Shown piece after piece: positions 34,922-43,699 of a stretch of DNA of 64,000 nucleotides. The notes under the pieces were generated by a model. That model worked only from the letters and a program-made list of their open reading frames with translations. It made no database searches and was not told where the DNA came from. Source of the stretch: Bacillota bacterium (GTDB lineage: Bacteria; Bacillota; Clostridia; Christensenellales; Aristaeellaceae). Positions within the stretch are counted from its first letter, which is position 1. Each line of letters starts with the position of its first letter. The stretch covers positions 1 to 64,000 of the forward strand of contig JAEYOW010000005.1 of NCBI GenBank assembly GCA_023411375.1, in the 5' to 3' direction. A program made the translations under genes and the position numbers.

Positions 34922-35119
34922 ATGAACACACACCAAAGCACCATGAAGGTTCTCAGCACTTTGGCAGACGCGATCAACACCAGTCTGTATCTGTTGGACA
35001 CGGTTTATGACGATGCAAAGCGTGACAGCGATGATCCCGATTGCCCCCGCTGCTGCGATGACTGCATGATCCCTGTATTCGATATCGACGAGGATTATCT
35101 CGACGGCGAAGATGACTAA
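34922..35119 (+). CDS. small acidic ICE protein of unknown function
   Basis: The ATG at 34922 follows GGAGG and gives 65 residues. The C-terminal half is strongly acidic, with a cysteine cluster CPRCCDDC (about 43-50) that could bind metal, and it ends DEDYLDGEDD. It lies between the coupling protein and the pilin-like gene in the transfer operon. No family recognised. Confidence 0.65.
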   Translation: MNTHQSTMKVLSTLADAINTSLYLLDTVYDDAKRDSDDPDCPRCCDDCMIPVFDIDEDYLDGEDD

Positions 35120-35159
35120 TTCCTTGTTATCAACAAAATAAAGATATTTGGAGGTTCAA

Positions 35160-35375
35160 ATGGACTTTTTTGCATCCGCAATTGATGTATTGCAAACCTT
35201 GGTGATCGCGCTGGGCGCAGGGCTTGGCGTATGGGGCGGTATCAATCTCTTGGAGGGGTACGGCGCAGACAACCCCGCGGCTAAATCGCAGGGCATCAAA
35301 CAACTCATGGCTGGCGGCGGCATGGCGTTGATCGGCATGACGCTGGTTCCCCTGCTCTCAAGCATGTTTGCCTAA
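35160..35375 (+). CDS. Maff2 family protein, VirB2-like pilin candidate
   Basis: The ATG at 35160 follows GGAGG. The 71-residue protein has two hydrophobic helices (about 8-30 and 48-70) joined by a short polar loop, LLEGYGADNPAAKSQGIKQL. That is the layout of VirB2-type conjugative pilins and of the Maff2 family regularly found before VirB6 in these elements. The pilin role is inferred from topology and position. Confidence 0.82.
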   Translation: MDFFASAIDVLQTLVIALGAGLGVWGGINLLEGYGADNPAAKSQGIKQLMAGGGMALIGMTLVPLLSSMFA

Positions 35376-35392
35376 AGCCGAGAAATATTCTT

Positions 35393-35421
35393 CGCGGCTT
35401 CCCGCCGGACGGGAGGCCGCG
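35393..35421 (+). promoter_or_regulatory. mRNA hairpin between maff2 and virB6
   Basis: CGCGGCTTCCC (35393-35403) pairs with GGGAGGCCGCG (35411-35421) with one wobble and a 7-nt loop. It lies directly after the pilin-like gene and just before the virB6 ribosome site, without a T run. It could protect the pilin mRNA 3' end and dampen virB6 translation. Confidence 0.5.
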
Positions 35422-35440
35422 AGGGAAAGGAGGGAACTGA

Positions 35441-36316
35441 TTGGATTTTATCTGGAACAAAATCACCGAATGGCTCAAGGAAATTATGGTCGGCGGGATC
35501 ATGGGCAATCTGCAAGGCTTGTTTGACAACGTAAATCAGCAGGTGGGCAGTATCGCAGGACAGGTCGGAACCACCCCGCAGGCATGGAACGGCGGCGTAT
35601 ACAGCATGATCCGCGGTCTGTCGGATAACGTGATTCTACCCATTGCGGGTGTGATCCTCGCCATCGTCATGACCATGGAGCTTTTGCAGCTGGTGATGGA
35701 AAAAAACAATATGCACGATTTTGAAACGTGGGTTTTTTTCAAATGGATATTCAAGACCTTCTGCGCTGTGATGATCGTGACCAATACATGGGATATCGTC
35801 ATGGGAATCTTCGATCTGGCACAAAGCGTGGTCAGCAGCGCGGCGGGGCTTATCAGCTCCGACACCAATATCGAAATTACCAGTGTCATCGCCAATCTGG
35901 AGGCGCGATTGATGGAAATGGAGATCGGCCCGCTGTTGGGAATGTGGTTTCAGACGCTATTCGTGGGCGTGACCATGTCCGCGCTGACGATCATCATTTT
36001 TGTGGTCATCTATGGCAGAATGGTGGAAATTTACCTCGTCACCTCGATTGCGCCGCTGCCCATGGCAACCATGCTCAACCGCGAATGGGGTTCCATGGGG
36101 CAGAATTATCTGCGCTCGCTATTCGCGCTGGGTTTTCAGGCGTTTCTTATTATCGTCTGTGTCGCGATCTACGCAGTGCTGGTCAAAACCATCTCAGTGG
36201 ATGTGACAGGCGATGTCAATGCGGCAATCTGGTCTTGCATCGGGTACACGGTTCTGCTGTGCTTCACGCTGTTCAAAAGCGGTTCTGTTGCCAAAGGGAT
36301 TTTTGGAGCGCATTGA
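35441..36316 (+). CDS. VirB6/TrbL-like conjugal transfer membrane protein
   Basis: A TTG at 35441 with AAAGGAGGG in front gives 291 residues. At least five to six hydrophobic segments occur (about 64-88, 100-125, 160-200, 220-245 and 262-282), in the arrangement of the VirB6-like inner-membrane channel component of Firmicute type IV secretion. It follows the pilin-like gene, as is standard in this ICE family. Confidence 0.85.
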   Translation: MDFIWNKITEWLKEIMVGGIMGNLQGLFDNVNQQVGSIAGQVGTTPQAWNGGVYSMIRGLSDNVILPIAGVILAIVMTMELLQLVMEKNNMHDFETWVFFKWIFKTFCAVMIVTNTWDIVMGIFDLAQSVVSSAAGLISSDTNIEITSVIANLEARLMEMEIGPLLGMWFQTLFVGVTMSALTIIIFVVIYGRMVEIYLVTSIAPLPMATMLNREWGSMGQNYLRSLFALGFQAFLIIVCVAIYAVLVKTISVDVTGDVNAAIWSCIGYTVLLCFTLFKSGSVAKGIFGAH

Positions 36317-36341
36317 CCGTAAAATAATTCCGCTTGAAAAA

Positions 36342-36359
36342 TTAGCGCAATTATGCTAA
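36342..36359. promoter_or_regulatory. candidate toxin-antitoxin operator
   Basis: TTAGC GCAATTAT GCTAA is an 18-bp imperfect palindrome (14 of 18 positions symmetrical), 26 bp before the antitoxin start. Phd/YefM antitoxins usually bind such a site to repress their own operon. Confidence 0.4.
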
Positions 36360-36384
36360 AGTGAACTTGAAAGGAGTGATGAAT

Positions 36385-36669
36385 ATGCCTCAGATTCGTC
36401 CTGTGTCTGATCTACGCAACAGTTTTGCGGAAATCTCTCGCAGCGTTCATCAAAGTGATGAGCCTGTCATTCTGACAAAAAACGGATACGGCGATATGGT
36501 GGTTCTCAGCTATGAAGCCTATGAGAGTCTGCAATATGAAATGGTAATTTCCGCAAAGCTGCGGGAAGCGGAAATCGAAGCCGAAGCGACCCGTGAGCGG
36601 TTTCATCATGAGGATGTGATGGCTGACCTGCGCCAAAAGCTCAAGGCGGTGACTTCCGCGCGTGTATAA
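36385..36669 (+). CDS. type II antitoxin, Phd/YefM family
   Basis: The ATG at 36385 is chosen because AAAGGAG is 9 bases before it; an ATG at 36379 is too close. The 94-residue protein begins PQIRPVSDLRNSFAEISRSV and has PVILTKNGYGDMVVLSYEAYESL, the DNA-binding fold of Phd/YefM. The charged helical tail (AEIEAEATRERF) would wrap the toxin. It overlaps the toxin gene by 8 bp, so the pair is translationally coupled. Confidence 0.9.
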   Translation: MPQIRPVSDLRNSFAEISRSVHQSDEPVILTKNGYGDMVVLSYEAYESLQYEMVISAKLREAEIEAEATRERFHHEDVMADLRQKLKAVTSARV

Positions 36670-36967
36670 GGTCGTTTATCTGCCCACGGCGCGGCGCGAG
36701 CTGGAAGAAGCCGTTTTGTATATTGCCTGCGAACTTTGTGCGCCCGATGCTGCTGCTGTTCTCCTTGATGAGATTGACCATGCTGTGCTGACATTAAAGG
36801 AAATGCCCTATCGCCATGCCCTGTATCCTTCGCTGTATGCGTTGAAAAACGAAGTGCGATTCTTCCCTGTTAAAAATTATAATGTGTTCTATGTAGTGGA
36901 TGAAACGCAGCAAACGGTTGAAATCAGACGTATTCTCTACCAGCGCAGAAATGTGATCGCTCCATGA
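36662..36967 (+). CDS. type II toxin, RelE/ParE family
   Basis: A GTG at 36662, overlapping the antitoxin stop, gives 101 residues. The sequence YKVVYLPTARRELEEAVLYIACEL, then LKEMPYRHALYP and the C-terminal VEIRRILYQRRN, follow the RelE/ParE fold. RelE-type toxins cleave mRNA on the ribosome and ParE-type poison gyrase; the helical N-terminus and RRILYQRR ending lean to ParE-like, but activity is not decidable. The pair splits the virB6-prgI gene order and may stabilise the ICE. Confidence 0.88.
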   Translation: MYKVVYLPTARRELEEAVLYIACELCAPDAAAVLLDEIDHAVLTLKEMPYRHALYPSLYALKNEVRFFPVKNYNVFYVVDETQQTVEIRRILYQRRNVIAP

Positions 36968-37049
36968 AATATTCCACCCGTCTCAGAAGCATCTCAATAC
37001 GAGGTGCTTTTTCTTTGTCCAAAATCAATGAAAGGAGTTGCCCATTCAT

Positions 37050-37436
37050 ATGGCCTACGTCCCCGTCCCCAAGGACTTAACCAAGGTCAAATCCAAGGTG
37101 ATTTTCAACCTGACCAAACGACAAATCATCTGTTTTGGCGGCGGCGCGCTCATCGGTGTTCCGCTTTTCTTTTTACTCCGCGATCCCATTGGCAGCACGG
37201 GAGCCGCCATGGTGATGATCTTCGTCATGATGCCGTTCTTGCTGTTTGCGCTCTACGAGCGGAATGGTCAACCGCTGGAACAGGTATTGCGCAACGTCGT
37301 GGAAACCCTGTTCTTACGTCCAAAGCAGCGCCCATACCAAACCAACAACCTGTACGCCGCGCTGATGCGGCAGGAACAAATGGAAAGAGAGGTTCAAAAT
37401 ATTGTCCGCAAAAACCAACAGAAAGCTCACCCGTGA
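37050..37436 (+). CDS. PrgI family conjugation protein
   Basis: The ATG at 37050 (AAAGGAG 12 bases upstream) gives 128 residues. Two hydrophobic segments (about 28-46 and 52-70) follow a basic N-terminus, YVPVPKDLTKVKSKVIFNLTKRQ, typical of PrgI/TcpE-like membrane proteins encoded just before VirB4. They are thought to be part of the inner-membrane channel. It overlaps the VirB4 start by 35 bp. Confidence 0.88.
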   Translation: MAYVPVPKDLTKVKSKVIFNLTKRQIICFGGGALIGVPLFFLLRDPIGSTGAAMVMIFVMMPFLLFALYERNGQPLEQVLRNVVETLFLRPKQRPYQTNNLYAALMRQEQMEREVQNIVRKNQQKAHP

Positions 37437-39810
37437 AGAAAAAGCAAGAATCAAGGAGGTGATGCAGCAAGCCAAAAAGCAGGGCAAGCCACCCGCCACA
37501 GCGCAAGCCACCATCCCCTATGACCGCATTTGGCCGGATGGTATCTGTCTGGCAAATGGCAAGCTCTACACCAAAACCATCCGATTTGAGGACGTAAATT
37601 ATCAACTCGCCCAAAACGAGGACAAGACGGCGATCTTCGATTCCTGGTGTGACTTCCTCAATTTCTTTGATAGCTCCATCCGCTTCCAGTTTTCCTTCCT
37701 CAACCTTGCCGCCAACGAGGATAGCTTTGAGGAAAGCATCCTCATTCCTCCCAAAGCAGACGCTTTTAACGATGTTCGCGCCGAGTACGCGGAAATGCTT
37801 CGGAACCAGCTTTCCAAGGGCAACAACGGCCTCATTAAGACCAAGTACCTGACCTTTGGTATCGAAGAAAAGAACCTGAAAATCGCCAAGCCCCGATTGG
37901 AACGCATTGAAACCGATTTGCTGAACAATTTCAAGCGGCTGGGTGTATCAGCGGAGAGCTTGGACGGCAAGGAACGCTTGCATCTGATGCACGCCATCTT
38001 CCATATGGACGATCAGCAACGGTTTGATTTCGACTGGGGTTGGCTGCCTCTGTCCGGGCTTTCCACCAAGGATTTCATTGCTCCAACGTCCTTTGAGTTT
38101 AAGGAAAGCCGCCGCTTCCGCATGGGCGGCAAGCTCGGTTCAGCCAGCTTTTTGCAAATCCTCGCGCCGGAACTCAATGACCGTATGCTGGCAGATTTCC
38201 TGTCCATTGAATCGAGCCTCATCGTCACCATGCACATCCAGTCCATCGACCAAGGGGCGGCGATCAAGCAGATTAAACGGAAGATTACTGATCTTGATAA
38301 AAACAAGATGGACGAACAGAAAAAGGCAGTGCGGGCAGGGTACGATATGGACATTCTGCCCTCCGATCTGGCGACTTACGGCAATGAAGCAAAGAAGCTT
38401 CTGCAAGACCTGCAAAGCCATAACGAGCGGATGTTCCTTCTTACGTTTCTGATTTTGAACACCGCCGATACCAAACAGAAGCTGGAGAACAACGTCTTTC
38501 AGGCGCAGAGCATCGCGCAAAAATACAACTGCGCGTTGGAACGGCTGGACTTTCAGCAGGAGAAGGCGATGGTGTCTTCTCTGCCGCTGGGGTTCAACCA
38601 AATCATGATTCAGCGCGGGCTGACCACCAGCTCTACGGCTATTTTTGTTCCGTTTACCACACAGGAGCTGTTTCAAACGGGGAGTGAGGCGCTGTATTAC
38701 GGGCTGAACGCGCTATCCAACAACCTGATTATGGTAGACAGAAAGCGGCTTAAAAACCCCAACGGCCTAATCCTTGGCACGCCCGGTTCCGGTAAGTCCT
38801 TCTCCGCCAAGCGTGAGATTGCTAATGTGTTCCTTGCCACTGCGGATGATATCGTCATTTGCGACCCTGAGAGCGAGTATTTTCCGCTGGTGCGGCGCTT
38901 CCATGGGCAGGTCATTAAAATCTCGCCTATCTCCGGGGACTACATCAACCCCATGGACATCAATCTCAACTATTCGGATGATGAAAACCCGCTGTCGCTC
39001 AAGTCCGACTTCATCCTTTCCCTGTGCGAGCTGATTGTCGGCGGGCGGGATGGCTTGCAGCCTGTTGAGAAAACGGTCATTGACCGTGCCGTGCGGCTGG
39101 TGTACCGCCGGTATCTGGCTGACCCCAAGCCGGAGAACATGCCCATTCTGGGCGATTTGTACAACGCGCTGCTTCAGCAGGGTGAGAAGGAGGCTCATCA
39201 TATTGCAACCGCATTGGAAATTTACGTTTCGGGTTCGCTCAATGTGTTCAACCACCGTACCAATGTGGACATCGGCAACCGCCTTGTTTGCTATGACATC
39301 AAGGATTTAGGCAAGCAACTCAAGAAAATCGGAATGCTCATTGTGCAAGATCAGGTGTGGGGACGTGTGACCGCCAACCGTGCCGAAGGAAAATCCACGC
39401 GATACTATGTCGATGAATTCCACTTGCTCTTGAAGGAGGAGCAGACCGCAGCGTACAGTGTTGAAATCTGGAAACGGTTTCGCAAATGGGGTGGCATTCC
39501 GACAGGGGTCACGCAAAACGTGAAGGATTTGCTGGCTTCCCGTGAAATCGCTAATATCTTCGAAAACAGCGATTTTGTCTACATGCTTAATCAGGCTGGT
39601 GGGGATCGAAAGATTCTCGCCAAACAACTCAATATCTCGCCTCATCAACTGTCCTACGTCACCCAATCCGGTGAAGGCGAAGGGCTGTTGTTCTACGGCA
39701 ACGTCATCCTGCCCTTCTCTGACAAATTCCCGAAAAATACGGAACTGTACCGCATCATGACCTCAAAGCCATCCGAGGTGCAAGCGCCACGAACGGAGGC
39801 GGGAGCATGA
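37402..39810 (+). CDS. VirB4-like conjugation ATPase
   Basis: A TTG at 37402 with GAGAGG upstream gives 802 residues; an ATG at 37462 is too close to its own AAGGAGG. Walker A is LGTPGSGKSFSAKRE near residue 459 and Walker B YYVDEFHLLL near 670, followed by the motif GVTQNVKDLLASREIANIFENS. The N-terminal half is the usual VirB4/TraE-type domain. It powers assembly of the mating channel. It is coupled to prgI upstream and to the small membrane protein downstream. Confidence 0.95.
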   Translation: MSAKTNRKLTREEKARIKEVMQQAKKQGKPPATAQATIPYDRIWPDGICLANGKLYTKTIRFEDVNYQLAQNEDKTAIFDSWCDFLNFFDSSIRFQFSFLNLAANEDSFEESILIPPKADAFNDVRAEYAEMLRNQLSKGNNGLIKTKYLTFGIEEKNLKIAKPRLERIETDLLNNFKRLGVSAESLDGKERLHLMHAIFHMDDQQRFDFDWGWLPLSGLSTKDFIAPTSFEFKESRRFRMGGKLGSASFLQILAPELNDRMLADFLSIESSLIVTMHIQSIDQGAAIKQIKRKITDLDKNKMDEQKKAVRAGYDMDILPSDLATYGNEAKKLLQDLQSHNERMFLLTFLILNTADTKQKLENNVFQAQSIAQKYNCALERLDFQQEKAMVSSLPLGFNQIMIQRGLTTSSTAIFVPFTTQELFQTGSEALYYGLNALSNNLIMVDRKRLKNPNGLILGTPGSGKSFSAKREIANVFLATADDIVICDPESEYFPLVRRFHGQVIKISPISGDYINPMDINLNYSDDENPLSLKSDFILSLCELIVGGRDGLQPVEKTVIDRAVRLVYRRYLADPKPENMPILGDLYNALLQQGEKEAHHIATALEIYVSGSLNVFNHRTNVDIGNRLVCYDIKDLGKQLKKIGMLIVQDQVWGRVTANRAEGKSTRYYVDEFHLLLKEEQTAAYSVEIWKRFRKWGGIPTGVTQNVKDLLASREIANIFENSDFVYMLNQAGGDRKILAKQLNISPHQLSYVTQSGEGEGLLFYGNVILPFSDKFPKNTELYRIMTSKPSEVQAPRTEAGA

Positions 39811-40016
39811 ACTGCATATGGATTGTCTTAGGGCTTCTCTTTCTATTCGTGGCATTGCTGTTCCAAGGGGCGTGCAAGCTCGGCGCGGAAGCGGATGCTC
39901 GCGCGGATCAAGCCTTTCGAGAAATGATAGAGCGTCGCTCGCAAACCGCGGGCGGCGTTTCCTGTGAAAAGGAGGATGCGAATGGAGCGCAGACCAAAGC
40001 CTCGTCTGCAATTTGA
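39807..40016 (+). CDS. small membrane protein in the transfer operon
   Basis: The ATG overlaps the VirB4 stop (ATGA). The 69-residue product has one hydrophobic segment at residues 3-22 that could be a membrane anchor or a lipoprotein-like leader (ALLFQGAC), then a polar, charged tail. Its end overlaps the next gene by 35 bp. No family recognised; coupling argues that it is translated. Confidence 0.55.
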   Translation: MNCIWIVLGLLFLFVALLFQGACKLGAEADARADQAFREMIERRSQTAGGVSCEKEDANGAQTKASSAI

Positions 40017-41790
40017 GAATGAAGAAAAGCAGGATACGAGCACAATATCCCCCAAACGCACACAACGCCCTGCCGCATCCATGAACGCACCGCTCACCCG
40101 AACGCGGCTGCATTTGTCCGATGAAGAGCTGAACGATCCCGCGCTGGAAAAACCTATCTTAAAAGCGGAGAAAGCCGCTCAAAAGCGCAACAAGGCCAAG
40201 GGGAAGCTGCCCATGCAAAAGCGGCTCAACCTCGCCCGCGCCACGGACGAAGCCACGGGGAAAACCGCTATCAGATTGCGTTTTGATGAAAAAACAAAGC
40301 CACCTACCAAGCTCGCGCATGAATCTGTTTCTGCCATCGGCACAGAAATCCATCGCCGGATTGATAGAGCCGAGGATGATAACAGCGGCACGGAGGCGGC
40401 TCACAGCGCGGAAAAGAGCGTGGAAAAGGGCGCTCGCTTTGCAAAGAACTCCTACCGCGCCGGGAAGCTCAAAGCCTACCGTCATGCAGAAAAAGCTGAG
40501 CAGGCACTGGATAAAGCCAGTATGCGGCTGCTGTACAAGAAAGAAGCGCTTTCGAGCAATCCCATTTCCCGTTGGCAGCAGAAGCGTGCCATTCGCAAAA
40601 GCTATGCGGCAGCAAAGGCGGCGGGCGGCACGGCGGCACAATCCACCGCAAACGCAAACCTCCTGCAACGGACGGTTCAGGGCGTGAAGCGCATGTTTGT
40701 CCGCAACAAAAAAACCTATGCTTTGGGGGGTGCGTTGTTTTTATTGATGGCAATGGTCTTGAACGGCCTGTCCTCCTGCACTCCCTTGGTGCAGGGCGCG
40801 TTGCAGTCCATCGTCATCGCCACCTATCCCGCTGAGGACGCGGATATTTTAGCGGCCGAGCGGTACTACAAGGGGCTAGAAGACGAGCTACAACAGACCA
40901 TAGACCGCTATGCCGCCGAGCATCCCCAATACGATGAATTCCAATACGAGTTGGACGATATCTGGCATGACCCGCACGCGCTTATATCGCTGGTGTCTGC
41001 GCGGATGAACGGCGAGTGGAAAATCGACAATGTGTGCGGCTTCATAGACTTATTGTTTAAGCGACAGTACACCTTGACGGAAAAAGTAGTGTCCGAAACC
41101 CGATACCGTGAAGAATGGGTAACGCGTCACGAAAAAATTGTCGATCCAGAAACGGGTGAAATTACTTGGAGGCCGTATCAGGTGTTGGAGGATGTGCCGT
41201 ATACCTACCGCATCTGTACAGTGACGCTGGATAACTTTAACCTGTCACACCTTCCCTTTTACGTTCTCAGCCGTGAAGGGGTGGGACGATACGCCATGTA
41301 CATCTCGGTGCTTGGCAATCGAGAGGACTTGTTCCGCGGAAACCCCCACGCTTCCACCCTCCGTGAACCGGGCGAACACGATATTCCCGAAGAATACCTA
41401 GAGGATGAAACCTTTAGACGCATCATTGAGGAAGCGGAAAAGTATATCGGATATCCCTATGTCTGGGGAGGTGATAGCCCCGAAACCTCCTTCGACTGCT
41501 CCGGGTTCGTGAGCTACGTCTTTACCAACAGCGGCGTTCGCAATGTGGGTAGGCTCGGCGCGACCAGCCTGTACGGGGCGTGCCGCAAGATTACGCCTGA
41601 GGAAGCCAAACCGGGCGATCTGATTTTCTTCCAAGGCACCATTTCGGGCGAGGATGGAATTACTCACTGCGGCATCTACGTCGGGGACGGCTATATGTTG
41701 CACTGTGGAAGCCCCATCGGCTATGCGAATCTAAGTGAATCGTACTGGCAGCAACACTATTTTGGCTACGGGCGACTTTCCCGCGATTGA
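39982..41790 (+). CDS. CD1108-type mobile element protein with NlpC/P60 domain
   Basis: The ATG at 39982 is 6 bases after AAAAGGAGG. The 602-residue product has a long basic, Ala/Lys-rich cytoplasmic N-terminus (about 1-235), one membrane segment (YALGGALFLLMAMVL, about 243-262), an extracellular middle domain, and a C-terminal NlpC/P60 domain with Cys in FDCSGFVSYVF near 502 and His in THCGIYVGDGY near 560. It is the VirB1-like wall hydrolase that opens peptidoglycan for the mating channel in this ICE family. Confidence 0.9.
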   Translation: MERRPKPRLQFENEEKQDTSTISPKRTQRPAASMNAPLTRTRLHLSDEELNDPALEKPILKAEKAAQKRNKAKGKLPMQKRLNLARATDEATGKTAIRLRFDEKTKPPTKLAHESVSAIGTEIHRRIDRAEDDNSGTEAAHSAEKSVEKGARFAKNSYRAGKLKAYRHAEKAEQALDKASMRLLYKKEALSSNPISRWQQKRAIRKSYAAAKAAGGTAAQSTANANLLQRTVQGVKRMFVRNKKTYALGGALFLLMAMVLNGLSSCTPLVQGALQSIVIATYPAEDADILAAERYYKGLEDELQQTIDRYAAEHPQYDEFQYELDDIWHDPHALISLVSARMNGEWKIDNVCGFIDLLFKRQYTLTEKVVSETRYREEWVTRHEKIVDPETGEITWRPYQVLEDVPYTYRICTVTLDNFNLSHLPFYVLSREGVGRYAMYISVLGNREDLFRGNPHASTLREPGEHDIPEEYLEDETFRRIIEEAEKYIGYPYVWGGDSPETSFDCSGFVSYVFTNSGVRNVGRLGATSLYGACRKITPEEAKPGDLIFFQGTISGEDGITHCGIYVGDGYMLHCGSPIGYANLSESYWQQHYFGYGRLSRD

Positions 41791-41811
41791 TAACGAATGA
41801 AAGGAACACAG

Positions 41812-42084
41812 ATGAACAGCAAATTGGAGAAATATACGGAAGAACGCGATAAAATCACCGCGAAGATCGCTGTGCTGGAGGAACGCCGTAAGGTGCTGGA
41901 CGGCAAAATCATAGAGTCGGAAACCCTTGAAATCCGCGCCCTGATGAAAACGGAAAAGATGACGCTTACCGACCTAATGGCGCTGGTGCGCAGCATGCAA
42001 GAGCAGCACCGCACGCCTTATCCCCAAAATCAACAGACCGATACCAACGAAAACGAGGAGGACACCGAAGATGAGGAAATCTGA
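41812..42084 (+). CDS. DUF4315 family protein
   Basis: The ATG at 41812 follows AAAGGAA. The 90-residue protein is largely a coiled coil (KLEKYTEERDKITAKIAVLEE, then RRKVLDGKIIESE) with an acidic C-terminus. It matches the small DUF4315 proteins found between the NlpC/P60 and DUF4366 genes in Tn1549-like elements. Function unknown; a scaffold role is possible. It overlaps the next gene by 14 bp. Confidence 0.82.
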   Translation: MNSKLEKYTEERDKITAKIAVLEERRKVLDGKIIESETLEIRALMKTEKMTLTDLMALVRSMQEQHRTPYPQNQQTDTNENEEDTEDEEI

Positions 42085-43639
42085 AAAAAATCTGATGCGT
42101 CTGCTGACGCTGCTGCTCTGTCTGCCCATTCTGCTATGCGCAACAATTTCTGTTGCGGCAATGGCGGAGTCGGGCATCATCGACCCCGAAACCTATGACG
42201 GGCAAGTGATTTTGGAAGATCCCGCGCTGATGGGTGATGTGGAGGACGATTTAGGGGATGTGGGACAAGATCCCACCACGACCACAACGCCCGCGACGGA
42301 CGCGCCTACGCAGGCTCCCACAACCGAACCTACCGATGCACCCACGCAGGAGCCGACGGCAGAACCGACCACCGCGCCGACGGACGCGCCGACAGCCGCT
42401 CCCACAGCCCCACCCACGGAACCGCCCGCCGCATCTTTTGATATCGCCATGGCTGTCCCCAAGGGCTGGTACCTGAACCGCGCGGCTATGGAGGTGACGG
42501 TCACGGATGTAGGCGGCACAGGCTGGAAGAATATCAAGATCACCATGGGCAACGCCACGCTCATCAATGGCGCATTGCCCTCCGGGCATGTCTGGCTAGA
42601 TCTACTGGACAACTGCACCGTAGAGGTTACTGTGACCGATCCCTACGGCAAGGAACACAAGAAAAGTGAGACGATTTCCTGCTTTGATAAAGAGCGCCCC
42701 ACGCTCAAAACCAGCGTTAAGGGCGAATATCTAAATATTGAAGCCACGGACGCTCATTCCGGCATTGCGTCCGTGCAGGTCAACGGAACGAATTACACCA
42801 GCCTGAAGGATGGCAAGCTGGAAATCCACCTCAAGGGGTATGCGGATGCCTATGAGCAGCTCTTGGTGCAGGCTGTGGATAAGGTGGGCAATGCGAGCAA
42901 AGCGATTGCGGTTGCCAATCCTTTTTTTCATAACATCCCTACTGTGACCGCTAAGCCCACGAACACGCCCAAGCCCACCAATCCCCCTAAACCGACAAAG
43001 CAGCCCTCCGGGGGCGGGAGCGGATCGGGCAGCGGCGGCAGCTCGGGCGGCGGCTCCGGCAATAAGGCAACACCCACTCCTACGGTTATCCCGACGATTG
43101 CGCCGATGCTGACGCCCATTGCTACGTTTGCGCCCATTCTTACCGAGGTGCAACCAGGCACCCCCTTCTCCTATGGCGGGAATTCCTTCACCCGCGATTT
43201 GCTTTATGACAAACACACCAATAAACAATTCATCGCCATTGAGACGCGCAACGGCGATGTTTTTTATATGGTGATTGATTATGATAAGCCGCTGGATGAA
43301 AAAGGCGAGCGGTATGAAACTTATTTTCTGAATCTGGTGGACAGCCGCGATCTGCTGGATATCGTGGATGAAGATGTGATTGAGCCGGAGATCGTCTACG
43401 TCACGCCGCAGCCTACCGCCCTGCCCACCCAAGCGCCCGCAACGCAGGAAGCGCCCCCAAAGGACAGCGGAAACGGCGCGGCATTGGGCATGGTGGGTAT
43501 TTTGCTGGCGGCGGCGGGCGGCGCAATTTGGTATTTCAAGCTCCGCAAGCAAGGTGGCAAGGGCAAGCAGCCTTATGAAAAGGACTACGAGTTTGAGGAC
43601 GATGACGAGGAAGAAGAAACCGTCAACGAAGATGAATAA
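42071..43639 (+). CDS. DUF4366 (CD1107) mobile element surface protein
   Basis: The 522-residue protein has a signal peptide (LMRLLTLLLCLPILLC, cleavage near AMA), then a Thr/Pro-rich repeat region with APTQ/EPT/DAPT units (about 75-118). A bacterial-Ig-like part follows (about 125-275), then a Pro/Lys and Gly/Ser linker (about 300-330), the DUF4366 domain, and a C-terminal membrane segment (LGMVGILLAAAGGAIWYF) with an acidic cytoplasmic tail. It precedes the class B sortase. It is probably an anchored surface component of the transfer machinery. Confidence 0.87.
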   Translation: MRKSEKNLMRLLTLLLCLPILLCATISVAAMAESGIIDPETYDGQVILEDPALMGDVEDDLGDVGQDPTTTTTPATDAPTQAPTTEPTDAPTQEPTAEPTTAPTDAPTAAPTAPPTEPPAASFDIAMAVPKGWYLNRAAMEVTVTDVGGTGWKNIKITMGNATLINGALPSGHVWLDLLDNCTVEVTVTDPYGKEHKKSETISCFDKERPTLKTSVKGEYLNIEATDAHSGIASVQVNGTNYTSLKDGKLEIHLKGYADAYEQLLVQAVDKVGNASKAIAVANPFFHNIPTVTAKPTNTPKPTNPPKPTKQPSGGGSGSGSGGSSGGGSGNKATPTPTVIPTIAPMLTPIATFAPILTEVQPGTPFSYGGNSFTRDLLYDKHTNKQFIAIETRNGDVFYMVIDYDKPLDEKGERYETYFLNLVDSRDLLDIVDEDVIEPEIVYVTPQPTALPTQAPATQEAPPKDSGNGAALGMVGILLAAAGGAIWYFKLRKQGGKGKQPYEKDYEFEDDDEEEETVNEDE

Positions 43640-43699
43640 GGGCATATGGGGCGGGAGGTTTGTACTCCCGCCCTATGTGATGGAATTGGAGGAGGCTTC

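Noticed and set aside
42290..42425. Short repeats in the DUF4366 gene considered as CRISPR or a DNA repeat array
   Set aside because: They are codon-level Pro/Thr protein repeats in frame, with no spacer structure.
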